Positions 50,645 through 63,964 of a DNA stretch of 64,000 nt are shown here, piece after piece. The DNA is from Sipunculus nudus (taxonomy: Eukaryota; Annelida; Sipuncula; Golfingiida; Sipunculidae): the NCBI GenBank assembly GCA_026874595.1, contig CM049310.1, forward strand, positions 76,811,056-76,875,055, in the 5' to 3' direction. Within the stretch, counting starts at the first letter, position 1, and the number at the start of each line of letters is the position of its first letter. The notes below the pieces were generated by a model. It saw only the letters and a program-made list of their open reading frames with translations. It searched no databases and was not told the origin of the DNA. A program made the position numbers and the translations under genes.

Positions 50645-53600
50645 GTTAAGGCCTACAGGCCTAATGCGAACCTGTACATTGGGAAATACACCAGGTATAA
50701 TGCTTCCATGCTGGACCATGACTTCTCATGTATATGAACAATGCAGGTACTAAACATTTTGAATAAGAAACAATTACACAAACATCACTGCTGAAATTCT
50801 GGCATGGGTGCACCAACCCATGGGTCTCAACGTTCAGTTGAATTTGGCTATACAGATATTTTGAAAGAAATTTTTCAGAACGACAGTCCTGTGACCTTAA
50901 CCAATGACCTTGTAACCAAAAAATCTTAGAACTTAATATCCTTGAACTTGCAGCATTAGGATTATTGTAACAATCTTTTAAAAAGTGACCTTGACCTCTG
51001 ACCAGATAACCTCAAATTCTACAGGTTTCCTCACTTTTGGCAAGTAAGCCATGTGTGAACGTTGGAAAGTTCAGGATGAAAAGTTTGATTTACAGTGCAT
51101 CCACAATCTTTTTAAAGATGTGGCTTCTGTGACCTTCAACTTAGATCTCTGGACTCTGAAAATCAAAATGAATTTACATATGTGGTTGGTCATTATTAAA
51201 TGAAGTTTGAAGCCAGTCTGTCTATCCAAAGCAGAATTATCATCCATAAACTAATTTATAAATGGATGGGCCCTGTGACATTGACCTTTCACCTATGAAC
51301 CAAAAATCAAACAGAATCATTCCCTCGTGGCAGGTTAACAATATCTTGAAGATGGAAGGTTTGCAATGAAAAGTTTGGCTTCAAATGCATACACATTCCT
51401 TTTAAAGAAATAGGTCCTGTGACCTTGACCTTTGACCCAAAATCTTACTTTAGTGGTGGGCCATTTATAAGTTAAGTTTGAAACCAATATATCAAACTTA
51501 ACTGGAGTTATCATCTGGAAACTAATTTGTGTGGATGGACAGATTGACAGACAGACAAACATAAAAAAAGACAGACTGACAGACAGGTTGATTAGTATAG
51601 GGCATCCACTTGTGATCAATAAACACAACAGGTTTTTGGACACCAGATGTAATGACAGCTGAGAAACTGACATGATTGTTGTGTTTTTTAGTAAATAAAT
51701 AGAAAAATATTTTTTAAAATAGGAAAACCACCACGTTTCAGGAACTGACAAAACTAGTCATGGTCAATATTCAAGGCAAGATTCATGACAAACCATGCAT
51801 TAATTATCAAGATACTGGAGGTTTTGTATATAAAATTTTTTACTATTCTGGGGGGTACTTTCAAGTCCTATAGCTCGAAGGAAAAAGGTCACAGTGACCT
51901 AATTTCAGGTTTCCAAGGAAATTTTTAATAAAAATATCCTCCCTGGATATTCACTTAGAAGTTTCTAGGACCGGCTGTTATGATTTGTGCCCTGCTAAGG
52001 GACGGCCGGACGTCCAGACGGACGACGGACAGAGCGCCATTCCTATACCTCAGTTGACTTACAGTCAGCAGAGCTAAAAATGATTGTAGCTGGCACCACC
52101 AGTCTTGTATACAACAAAGCTATTAGAGATATATACATACACCCAAGTTCAGACTGATATATCAAACCCCTCCTGAGAAATAAGCAGGGACACACACTGT
52201 GCAAAAAATTATTTTAGGTGGCACCACCAGTCTTGTATACGACAAGTATACAATAATTAAAATACAATAGGTATAAATATGCCCAATTTCAGGATGATAT
52301 ATCAAATTCCTCTATAGAAATAAGCAGGCACAAAAGTCAGACACGGTGCAAATGTCATTGTAGGTGGTGACACCTGTCTTGTGAACGAGAAACCCACCAA
52401 AGACACATGGACAGGTCAAAAATATTAGGCCAATACATCAAACCTACCTAAAGTTTGATGCATGGGACTGACCACGCTTAGGTGAGAAAGGCAGTTGCCC
52501 CGAGTGAACTGTGACAAATTTGCTAGCTCAGGCTACCGCACTGAGTGAACTCATGACCTGCACCTGGTTAGACTGGGTGAACTTTTGACCTGTACGTTGC
52601 TGCACTGAGTGAACTCTTGACCTGTTGCCTAATCTGATACAGTTGGCAGTCTGCCAAAGCTATAAATAGATTGGCTCCACATGCAGCCCTGAGGGGCATG
52701 ACAACCATGAGGTGATCACATGGTGCCCATGAGGTGTTCACATGTCACCCATGAGGGGATCACATGCCTTGTGCTTGGCTGCACTGACTGAACTCTTGAC
52801 CTATATCTGGCTGCACTGAATGAACTCTTGATCTATTGCCAAATCTGAAACAGTTGGCAGTTTCTTAACCTATGTAAATATACAGACACAGTCTTTGCCT
52901 GTTGGCAAATCTGTTTACACATACTGAAAGAATTTGGCTAAAATGCTTTTTTTCAAGCTGAAATATTCATAAACTTTTTATCACGTCTTTCATTGTTAAA
53001 GGTCCAATAATTCTGCCAAAAATCATTCAAGTAATCTTGAACAAAGGCCACCTAAGAATAATTTTTATGCCATGTAACAGAATGTATAATTGAAACAATA
53101 ATTTTGTAGAAGAATAGTTTTGCAGTCCCCAGTTTGAGTTAGACATAATAATGGCCATAAGACCAACTTAAGTTTTACTGATATTATTGAAAGAACCATG
53201 TCCTACGATAAAAAAATTGTCTTTTGAAAAATTGAACGATTCAACTTGACAGTTTCATCATAAACATTTTAAGCTGAAAAAGGCTAAAATTATGAGGTTT
53301 TTGCCCATAACAAACAGGTCAATGTAGGTGGCACATCAAAATCTGCAACTTCAAATATGAGTCATGTGACCAACATTTGCACAATACTTGGTAATGCTAG
53401 CTTCTGTCATTTCTGAGATAACTGTCAGTATGCTTACTTGGCCCAATGACCGTTCAAATTCATTCAACTCCACTAAAATTCATCAAATGCAAACCATTTG
53501 AACAAACTTGAGAGTGCTTGCCTCTGGGATCATTTCTGTAAAATATTGAACAATTTGGCTGGACCATTTACAAGAAGACTTTTAAAGGTTTTTCAGCTTT

Positions 53601-53997
53601 TCCCCTATAAAATGCAGATAGCAAAAAACATAAGCTGAATCCCACAACATTTGATATGTGACAGAGAATTGAATAAAATCTGGGGATGGTAGCTCCTGCA
53701 ATTCCTAAGAAATTATGGGTTGATATACAGATGACCAATGACCCCCGTACAAAAAAAAGGTCAATGCAGGTGGCGCCACCAATACCTGAATTTCATATAT
53801 GATTCATGTGACCATCACTGACATAAAATTTGGTGATGATAGCTCTGGCCATTTCTGAGATTGTCATTTTAGTATGCTTTTTTTGGACAGATGACTAGGT
53901 TCATCTTCCTGTAATTTGGCCAAAATTCACAGAACTTGAACCATTTGAACAAACTTGAGAGAGATGGTATAAAAGATTATTTCTGTGAAATATTGAA
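50645..53997 (+). repeat. Repeat block B, left part
   Basis: Matches block A from 39535 to about 43390 in order. It includes another TGACCTTGACC core (51420) and a perfect AGGTCACAGTGACCT at 51886. It has a single unit where block A has the 418-bp tandem. It is broken at 53998 by element Y. Confidence 0.75.
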
Positions 53998-56537
53998 ACA
54001 AGGGACCCATGGGTCACGGCGCTCAGCTGATCGTGATTGGACTATAAATGTTTCTCCACTGTAATACTATTGAGTCAATAAAGCTTATGAATATCATGTA
54101 CATGTTGGGCTATTATAAAGGAATGTAATGTAATATGTGAGTAAATGATAAATGAAATTACCTGACTGATGGATTAATAGAGTCAAATAAAGTGGTTTAT
54201 TTTTTATTTATTTAGGAGGGGTTGAAAATTGTGATATATTTGAGCAAATATGAATGCAATGACAGCAGTAATAAGCAGTAGTAGAACGATGATAAGGCTA
54301 TTTGTTGAAGGATCTAAAGTGTATGGTAGTCTGCAAGTGTTCAATTTGACAGATATGATGTTATGATTAACTATGCTGATGAAGTGATTTATGAATATGT
54401 GACTGTATGACACAATATCTCTTAAGTCTTGACAAGGTACATTATTGTGATGCCCACTATGTCTACATATTACACAATATTGACATAATTTCTGGCATGT
54501 ACATAGGTACCTATGGACGAATAGTTATACAAAATATTAAAGTATGAATATATCTGATTCATCTTGTTCTTGCTTACTGAGGCCGACTTTGGGATGGGGT
54601 TCGGAGAAGGGAAAAGTGAGGGCAGCATGAAGGTGGATGTAGAAATATTCTATTGTAATGTTTTTCATTTATATAAGAATATGAAAAGCTAAGAGGAAAG
54701 GGGCCCTCCTACTTGGTTATAGTAAAGTTCTAAATATATGATTGCAAACTAATACTCTGACAAGACTGTCATGAAGAAAAACAGTAAAAGTTTTGAGATA
54801 CTGTGTTGCATATGAAAATTTACAGATGGACAGGCAAGTGGACAGAATGGACGAATACCTTTATTTCACTTTCAAGAGAATAATGCATTCAACTTTATAA
54901 ATAATCCTATTTCTTTAAGCAGATCCACTTTTTCCATTAAGAAGTTTTTATCTGAATCATTTTTTATTTACAGGTTTATAATTTTTTAATTAAAAAACCT
55001 GAAAATATAAGTTAAAATATTAGAATTGTTGCAAAAGTTGCAATCATTATATATACAGAGTAAAAAACATTGGGTCATATTATGCATACACATATATTTT
55101 ATTATTTTTAAATCATAAATGTTTAAACTGATTTTAAAAGAAAATAATGCAACAACATGGCATCTACAAGAATATTCCTTGAATCACTATTGAAAAGTTT
55201 TGCACATTGGAGTTTTCAGGACATGCTTAATTTTATTCACCAAAATAAAATAAAAGTAAATTTGATAAAATAAAACATCTTTTCAAATAAAGTATACACA
55301 CTGTTAGTTGAATGAGGGACAAACAATATCAATGTGCTAATTACTATCCCAGTTTTAATTAATAACTGGAATTAATAGTCAATTTCACACCTGGTGAAGT
55401 TTTTACTCTTCTGAAGTAAGGAATTACTTATCTCATGAACATCCACACTTTCACAGCAATACACCACTTTGTGGACACAATTAAATGTACACTTTCATCA
55501 TTGTAACCCTGGTGGTTCAATACAATATCTAAAATGTTGCATGTCCAAGAATAAAATAAAATACAGAAAAATTATAACATTCATCTAGTTTATGCACCAG
55601 CTGGGGGGAGGGGGGGGGATGAGTGCAGGGCAGAGGGGAAGCCTGCTACTAGTGGCCAAGCTGGGCCAAGGTCAGCTGCCTGGGGTGGGTTACATAATGC
55701 AAGTGAAGGCTGTACTACTAGGTGGGCTAGATGTAAACAACACTTGACATGGTGTATGAAAACATGAATAAAAGCTTTTCATTCCAATCAATTTCTTTTG
55801 AAAGTTCAGATTTTAAAAGATTAAATCCTTATGCATATATGCTGGGAAAATTAAATCAACAGTGCCAAAGTTGGACAAAATTTAAGGTATTGATTTTTAA
55901 TTTATGCTAATAACTTGAAAAATTTGCAAAATTCAGATCTAATTTTGGGTAAACAATTGAATCTTGATTAAATAAAGTTATATTCCTGAAAAAAAGTCTC
56001 TAGGTTCAGCAATTCTCATGTGAGGTGAGTAAATATATTTCCTGATTTTTTTAAAAAACTGCATTATGTTTTGGCCCATAACTTCAAAATAATACCCAAT
56101 ACTGACCTAATTTTTGGTATGTTCATAGAAAATGTATAAAAGAATGTGAATACTAAATACGATCAAAAACAGATCCGTGGTTTTGATATTAGGCAGCCTT
56201 GAAGTGTAACAATGGCTTTTTTTATGGAAAACGGGAGTTTTTTTTCCTTAATATCTCGAAGGAACAAAGTCCAAATGACCCAATTTTCGGTACTGTAGGA
56301 GATTTTGGGGACATCTAAAATTATGTCAACAGCCTGGGGAGCATAGAGATGTGCACTAATGACCTACAGTCATCAAAGTGGACTGCTTGACAATGTAAGG
56401 GAATACAACAAGAGCCTCTAAAAAGATTCAATAACTAGCCTAATTTTGCAGCTTTTATTTTCAAATTTCAGATTTTAACAGATTAAATCCTTATGTATAC
56501 ATGGTGTGAAAATTAAATCCACAGTACTAACAGGAAA

Positions 56538-59149
56538 ACAAGGGACCTATGGGTCACGACGCTCAGCTGTTATATATGATAAAAAATATTTTTTAGAAAT
56601 GAGGCACATGCTGGTTTTGTGTGGTAATAAATATAAGCTGTATTATGAGTTGTATGTATGATTTTGATAGTATCTTTGGAGACAGGGAAGAGGATTGATT
56701 TCATTTATTTTATTAACAAATGGAGTGCTATTGTCACACAGATTTTGACTTGGCCATATAACTTATAAGCAGAACATATAATATAAGAGTTTAACTATTT
56801 ATTAAAAAAATTACAAATATTGTCCCAAATATAATTTTTATTAAAAATAATAAGAGAATCATATGATTTTTTAAAATGAAATATAACTGATATGATTATT
56901 AAAATAATATTAAAGAATATACATTTTGAAAGTATTTGCACGAGTATTCATATACTTTCATTTTTACCTGAATTCCCATTCTTTATGCAAGAAATTTTAT
57001 AATGGAGTACATAATCATATTCGTATTTAAATACAATTACAAAGTATTTGCACCATGTCTGGTATTTATTCAGTTTTCACCAAACAATGATTTTGAGAAT
57101 CCAGAATATACAAAATTCACACATTTCAATAATGATCATAAGTACCTGGTTTTATGGCTTTTATTTATATTAAAAAATAACTGTAAAAAATTCATTTTGG
57201 ACTAATTTCACATCAATGTACACACTAGACACAGTAGGAATCTAGATTAATATTATCAACTGCATCTTTGTAGGAATCTAGATTAATATTATCAACTGCA
57301 TCTTTGTCTATCATTAATTTCCTTCATATAATCCCTAATGATTAGTAATGAATAATATGATTTACTTCTTTATCATTAAAAATGAACTGAAAAATGCCAT
57401 AGGTGACTGCATGGTGTTATTTGGAATATGTGACATTCTACCCATCGATACAAGATTCTTATATCATCAGTAACTGCAAGTTAATTTCCTGTTATTATAA
57501 ACTAACAAATTCCTTTTCTATTTTTCTTTAATTTGTTATTAAAAACCAAGAAAAATTTATTAATATATTGTTTATTGTTATGTTGTTGGTTAAAACTACT
57601 AGATGAGTTGGGTTGGACACCTGGATCAACTGTGGCTGGCCATAAGCTGCCTGAATTCTCGCCTCAAGCGTGCATAATTTGATGAAAGGTCAACAAGGTC
57701 AACATACAGGTGACTCAAGAGGGGCTGGAGAGAGCCAAAGTCTGACAGGGTCTCATAAAAAACATTAATAAAAGCTACAATATTTGGCCAATTTCTTTCA
57801 GCTTTCTAAACTAAAAAGCTGAAATCCTTATGTGTGCATGATATGAAAATTATATCAACAGTGCTCTCAGGAAACAAACGTGCCATGGTCACAGTTGGGC
57901 AAAATTTAAGGTACTAATTTTATATTTATACTAATAACTTATAAAATTTGAAAAATTCAGAACTAATTTTGGGTATTCAATTGAATCTTGATTAAATAAT
58001 GTTACATCCCTGACAATAAAATCTCTAGCTTCAGCAATGCCCTTGTTAAGGGAGTAAATATATTTCTTGATTTTTTACAAAGTGCATTATGTTTGGGCCT
58101 ATAACTTAAAAAAAATACACAATACTGACATCATTTCTGGCATGTGCATAGCGAATGTATAGAAAAATATGTATATTATATATGATCAAAGTCAGATCAG
58201 TGGTTTTGATATTAGGCAGTCTTAAAGTGTAACAATGAGTTTTTAATGGAAAAATGAAGTTTTTCATTGATATCTCGAAGGAATTAAGTCCTAGTGACCA
58301 AATTCTTGGCATGGCAGGGGATTTTGGAGAAATCTAACTGTATGCCAAATTTAAGGAACTTAGAGCTGAAGCTCGGGAGCTGAGCTCTAGCAAACTGCAT
58401 AACACTAGCAATATGTGACATGGTGCTTGAAAACTTGAATAAAATCTACAGTTTTTGATCAACTGGTTTAAAATTTTTGGTGTTAACAGTTGTGATGCTA
58501 ACAAAAACATGCTGTGAAAATTAAATCCACAGCAGTTACAGCAAAAAAACGTGCCATGGTCAAAGTTGGGCAAAATTTAAGGTACCAATTTTTTATTTTT
58601 GCTTATATTTTAAGAAATTTAAAAGATTTTGATCTAATTTTGGGTATACAATTTAATTTTGATTAATAAAAGTAATATTACTGGAAAAAAAGTGCTTAGC
58701 TTTAACAAGTTTTGTGTTAAGTGATAAAATTTCTTTCCTGATTATTTACAAAATGCATTATGTTTGGGCCCATAACTTTTTTAAATTATATAATACAGAC
58801 CTAATTTCTGGCATGTACATAGGAATTATATAGTGGATTATTTATAGGAAATATGAGGAAAAACAGATGAGTGGTTTTGATATTAGGCAGTCCTGAAGTG
58901 TGAAAATAGGTTTTTAATAAAAAACTGAGGTTTTTCCTTAATTTCTCAAAGGAATGAAGTCGCAAAGACCCAGTTTTCAGCTTGGTAGGAGATCTTGGGG
59001 ACATCTAACATTATGCTGAATTTTGGATTCCTAGGTCTTACGGTTTCAAAACGTGCCACATCTACGGACGGACTGACGGACAGACGGACGGACGACGGAC
59101 AATGGACCACGACTATAGCTCAGATGACTTATAGTCAGCTGAGCTAAAA
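56538..59149 (+). mobile_element. Element X, full-length copy nested in Y
   Basis: The 5' end is ACAAGGGACCTATGGGTCAC then GACGCTCAGCTG; the 3' end is an (ACGG) tract and the hairpin AGCTCAGATGACTTATAGTC / AGCTGAGCTAAAA. The flanks ACAGTACTAACAGGAAAA and ACGTGCCATGGCCAAAG rejoin to match the uninterrupted copy near 62350-62390. It contains a 45-bp internal duplication at 57236-57305. Copies or fragments are at 1-2158, 38495-39535 and 44778-46432. Confidence 0.75.
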
Positions 59150-59758
59150 ACGTGCCATGGCCAAAGTTGGGCAAAATTTAAGGTACTAATTTTATATTTT
59201 TGCCAATATTTAAAAAAATTAAACAAATTTTGATCTAATTTTTGGTATACAATTAAATTTTGATTAATTGAAGTTGTATTACTGGAAAAAAGTCCCTACC
59301 TTTAACACTTTTGGTCTTAAGTGACCAAATATCTTCCTGATTTTTTTACAAAGTCCATTATGTTTGGGCCCATAACTTTTTTAAATTATATAATACTGAC
59401 TTAATATCTGGCATGTACATAGGAACTATATAGAGGAATATTTATGGTAAATATGAAAAAAACCAGATGAGTGGTTTTGATATTAGGCAGTCCTGAAGTG
59501 TGAAAATAGATTTCTAATAAAAAATTGAGGTTTTTCCTTAATATCTCAAAGGAACGAAGTCCTATTGACCCAATTTTTGGCATGGTAGGAGATTATGGGG
59601 ACATCTAACTGTATGCCGAAATTCAGATTCGTAGCTCCAACGGTGTCGAAATGTGCCAGTCTTACGGACGGACATCCAGACGGACGGACGGACGGACGGG
59701 CGACGGACAATGGACCATGACTATAGCTCAGATGACTTATAGTCAGCTGAGCTAAAAA
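59150..59758 (+). repeat. Monomer of the CGTGCCATGG family, 3' end of Y
   Basis: A 609-bp unit running from CGTGCCATGGCCAAAGTTGG through TTTTGATATTAGGCAGTC and an (ACGG)n tract to TCAGCTGAGCTAAAA. It is similar to 1548-2158, 45807-46432, 58549-59149 and 62377-62973. Confidence 0.75.
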
Positions 59759-61140
59759 TTGGCTTGACCGTTTCAGAGGAGAAGATTTTTAAAGGTTTTT
59801 TCTCTATTAAATCTAAGAAAATGCAGATTTTTTTTCAGATGGCTAATTTTTTGCATTAAATTTCATGATGCTTGCTAGCTCCAGCTGTTTTTGAAATAGT
59901 ATGGGTTAACGCATACCTGTGATTGTAAACATTATCTGGCATGAGGAAATTTAAAATCATAAATCTACATTTTTTAAAAGTTTTTAAAAAACATTCTTGT
60001 CAATATTAACCATAGATAACCTGAAATCTAAATGTCTGGAAGTATGATGTAACGGATGCTGATAAACTGGTTCCAGGCTAGATGTATCTGCTTCACACAG
60101 CTCACATATATGGTAAAATGACTCAATTCAATCTTTATTATTCAGCCAAAATTCATTCTTTGGAACCATAAAAGACAATTATTAAAAGAATTATTCAGGG
60201 GATTATTCTTGTAAAATATTAAACAAATTGGCCTCAGTGGCGTCAGCCAAAAAACGTTTTACAGGTTTATAACTCATATGGGAAAATAAAGCAAAATGGC
60301 TAAGTTAAGCTTCCAATAACTCAGCCAAAAATCACTGAACCAAAACCATTTGAACAAACTTGAATAATCAACATCTAAGGATAATTAATGTGTGAGATTA
60401 ACAAATTTGGCCCAGTGGTTTTTGAGAAGAAGATCTTTGTAACCACTGAGCTAAAATGGGCTGTTATGGCATATGACTACATTCAGCTTCACATAACTCA
60501 GCCAAAAGTCACTGAACTGAAACCATTTGAACAAACTTCAGAAAGCATTACCCTAGGATCATTTCTGTGTGATATTAAACAATTTGGCCACATGGTTTCA
60601 GAGAAGAAGTTTTTGTAGCTGTCAGTATGATACGGGCACTGATGACCCTGTTCAAAAAAGGCCGATGCAGGTGGCGCCACCAATACCTGTAGACATGACT
60701 CATGTGACCAACATTGGCATTAAATTTTGTGATGACAGCTCCAGCCGTTTCTTAGATTGTCATTTTAGTATGCTTTTTTGGACAGATGACTAAGTTCAAC
60801 TAGCTGTAACTCGGCAAAAAATCAACAAACTTAAACCATTCGAACAAACTTGAAAGAGATTGTTCAAGGGATCATTTCTGTGAAATATTGGACAATTTGG
60901 CTGAACAGTTTCAGAGAATAAGATTTTTAAAGCTTTTTTAGCTTTTTCTAAATAAAATCTAAGAAAATGCAGTTAGCCAAAAAATAAGCAAAATCCGATA
61001 GAGTTTTTAAGATGACTAATTTTTTGCAGAAAATTTCTTGATGCTAACTCTTGCCGTTTTCAAGATAGTATGGGTTAACGTACAGACGATGGACGACAGC
61101 CGCCGGACGACGCCACACCATCTCATAAGCTCACAGGTTC
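59758..61140 (+). repeat. Repeat block B, right part
   Basis: Resumes exactly where block B was broken and matches block A from about 43391 to 44770, including the palindrome GGTGGCGCCACC (60670) and the end AGCTCACAGGTTCGCTAA. Confidence 0.75.
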
Positions 61141-61677
61141 GCTAATTAATCCCACAAAGTTTGACCAATTTTCCTAATTTTAATACTAAGTTAACAGTGT
61201 TATTCACACCTAGGCCCTGCCAACTTTAAGAGATATGAATGAAATGCTACAAAGTATTTATATCCTCTTAAATCTTGTCAGTTAGCACTTACATTAGATC
61301 CTTATATTTTATCACATTTGAATATTAGGATTAAATTCCTGAAAATTTTTTCTTTAAAAAAAATCAAAATTGTCCAAGTCTCATCAAAAAGAATTTATTT
61401 ACCATTAAAATTATAAGATTCATCTTGTTTATTAGTCCTGTGTATTGAAGGGGTGGGTGGGGGGAGGGGTCTCCTTTGTTACTGATCGTTGAAGAAATGT
61501 TAATTTTAAGATTCATAGTACAGTCCATAGTACAGGTCTGTCAACAGAATGGGGTGGGGGGGGGGGAGAGAGAGAGAGAGAGAAAAAGGCTTCCTGTGTT
61601 ATGGTATTAACTGCAGACAGCGTCAACTCAGTGGAGAGAGGGCTTGTCCTAGTGATGGGATTGCATACCATTATGCC
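61141..61677. other. AT-rich spacer with G-rich microsatellites
   Basis: No gene is recognised. G-rich runs are at 61449-61468 and 61552-61566, the second followed by (GA)n to 61583. Confidence 0.5.
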
Positions 61678-62973
61678 AACACCCTGGGGAGCATAGAGCG
61701 CTGCACTGAATGACCTACAGTGACCTAAGTGGACTGCTTGACAATGTAAGGGAATACAACAAGAGCCTCCAAAAAAAATTCAATAACTAGCCTAATTTTG
61801 CAGCCTTTATTTTTTTAAATTTCAGATTTTAACAGATTAAGTCCTTATGTGCACAAGCTGTGAAAAGCAATCAAATATCTTTCCTGAATTTTTACAAAAT
61901 GCATTATGTTTGAGCCCATAACTTTTTTAAATTATATAATACAGACCTTATTTCTGGCATGTACATAGGAACTATACAGAGGAATATTTATGGAAAATAT
62001 GTGGAAAAACAGATGAGTGGTTTTGATATTAGGCAGTCCTGAAGTGTGAAAAAGGTTTTTAATAAAATATTGAGGTTTTTCCTTAATTTCTCAAAGGAAC
62101 AAAGTAGCAAAGACCCAGTTTTCAGCTTGATAGGAGATCTTGGAGACATCTAACATTATGCCAACAGCCTGGGGAGCATAGAGAGCTGCACTGAATGACC
62201 TACAGTGACCAAAGTGGACTGCTTGACAATGCAAGGGAATACAACAAGAGCCTCCAAAAAAATTCAATAACTAGCCTAATTTTGCAGCTTTTTATTTTCA
62301 AATTTCAGATTATAACAGATTAAATACTTAGGTGTACATGCTGTGAAAATTAAATCACAGTACTTACAGGAAAAAAACGTGCCGTGGCCAAAGTTGGGCA
62401 AAATTTAAGGTACCAATTTTTTATTTTTGCTAATATTAAAAAAAAAATTTAAAAGATTTTGATCTAATTTTGGGTATACAATTTAATTTTGATTAATTAA
62501 AGTTATATTACTGGAAAAAAAAGTCCTTAGTTTTAACATGTTTTGTGTTAAGTGATCAAATATCTTTCCTGATTTTTTTACAAAATGCATTATGTTTGAG
62601 CCCATAACTTTTTTAAATTATATAATACAGACCTAATTTCTGGCATGTACATAGGAACTATATAGAGTAATATTTATGGCAAATATGAGGAAAAACAGAT
62701 GAGTGGTTTTGATATTAGGCGGTCCTGAAGTGTGAAAATAGGTTTTTAATCAAAAATTGAGGTTCTTCCTTAATTTCTCAAAGGAACGAAGTCGCAAAGA
62801 CCAAGTTTTCGGCTTGGTAGGAGATCTTGGGGACATCTATCATTATGCCGAATTTTGGATTCCTATGTCTTACGGTTTCAAAACGTGCCATATCTACGGA
62901 CAGAAGGACAGTGTACGACGGACAATGGACCACTGCTATAGCTCAGATGACTTATAGTCAGCTGAGCTAAAAA
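61678..62973 (+). mobile_element. Composite of monomers ending in the TCAGCTGAGCTAAAAA hairpin
   Basis: The module CAGCCTGGGGAGCATAGAGA with GACTGCTTGACAATG occurs at 61680 and 62163, and also at 56332. It is followed by partial and complete CGTGCC monomers. The last one (62377-62973) ends in the shared hairpin and supplies the empty-site comparison for element X. Confidence 0.6.
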
Positions 62974-63593
62974 TACAGGTGGCCAACCAATTTTTGGAAA
63001 CTGACCAACCTAGTCATGGTCAATATTCAAGGCAAGATTCATGACAATCCATGCATTATCAAGATATTGGAGGTTTGTATTATATTTTTGATTATTCAGG
63101 GGGGTACTTTCAAGCCCCATAGCTCGGAGGATATAGGTCACAGTGACCTAATTTCAGGTTTCCAAGGATGTTAACTTAGAAGTTTCTAGGACCAGCAGTT
63201 ACGATTTGTGCCCATCTAACGGACGGACAACGGGCAAAGCACCATTCTTATACCTCAGTTGACTTACAGTCAGCTAAGCTAAAAATACAGGTTGCTACAT
63301 CAGTTTTTTTGGAACTGATGAAACTATTCATGGCCAATATTCAAGGCAAGATTCATGACAATCCAAGCATTATCAAGATGCTGAAGGTTTTGTATCAAAT
63401 TTTTAATTCTGGGAAGTACATACAAGCCCCATAGCTCAGAGGGTACAGGTTGCAGTGACCCAATCTCAGGTTTCCGAAATTTTTTATGGTCCTCCATGGA
63501 TGTTCCTTTTGGAGCTTCTATTGTGGTTACAATTTTTGCCATAAAAAGCCATACCTATACCTCAGATGACTTTCAGTCAGCTGAGCTGAAAAC
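62974..63593 (+). repeat. Two tandem units of about 310 bp with hairpin ends
   Basis: Units 62974-63287 and 63288-63593 both begin ATACAGGT and end CAGCT(A/G)AGCT(A/G)AAAA. The first has a perfect AGGTCACAGTGACCT at 63135. The second has a decayed AGGTTGCAGTGACCC near 63447. They are related to 40882-41215 and 51725-52075. Confidence 0.65.
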
Positions 63594-63934
63594 ATTTGCA
63601 CTATTCAATCAAAACTGTTTTAAGCTAGCATACAGTATGTGTGTGTGGGGTTGGTCCGTTATAAACTAACATGGGCACAGAGGCAGTGCCTATTTTATTC
63701 AACTTTCAATATTTAAATTTCCACCAAATTCAAATTTCCTGGTTCTTGTGAATTTCACCATGGACCTTAATTGCTCTCATAATGGTAATCTTTCACTTGA
63801 GCTTACAAACCATTGCAATCATCTAACACAAATCATGCACTTCTCAACTCTCCTCTCTCATGCATGACTGAATAGCCAATATAACCAACAAACATAACTG
63901 TATAACAAACAAAACATCATGTCCGGGAGCGTGG
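63594..63934. other. Intergenic spacer at right edge
   Basis: AT-rich and apparently single-copy within the window; no feature is recognised before the poly(A) signal of the next gene. Confidence 0.45.
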
Positions 63935-63940
63935 TTTATT
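63935..63940 (-). terminator. Poly(A) signal of the right-edge gene
   Basis: AATAAA on the minus strand (plus strand TTTATT), 24 nt after the inferred stop. This would give a very short 3' UTR. Confidence 0.6.
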
Positions 63941-63964
63941 GATACAATGTACAGGTAATGTGGT

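Larger units (their letters stand above)
53998..59758 (+). mobile_element. Element Y, inserted in block B and itself containing element X
   Basis: The 5' end is ACAAGGGACCCATGGGTCAC then GCGCTCAGCTGA; the 3' end is TCAGCTGAGCTAAAAA. Left flank TATTGAAA and right flank TTGGCTTGACC rejoin to match the uninterrupted TATTGAACAAATTGGATTG at 43380. Without X it is about 3.1 kb. It includes AT-rich unique sequence (54020-55700), a G run at 55602-55618, and monomers of the CGTGCCATGG family. No transposase is present. Confidence 0.7.
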
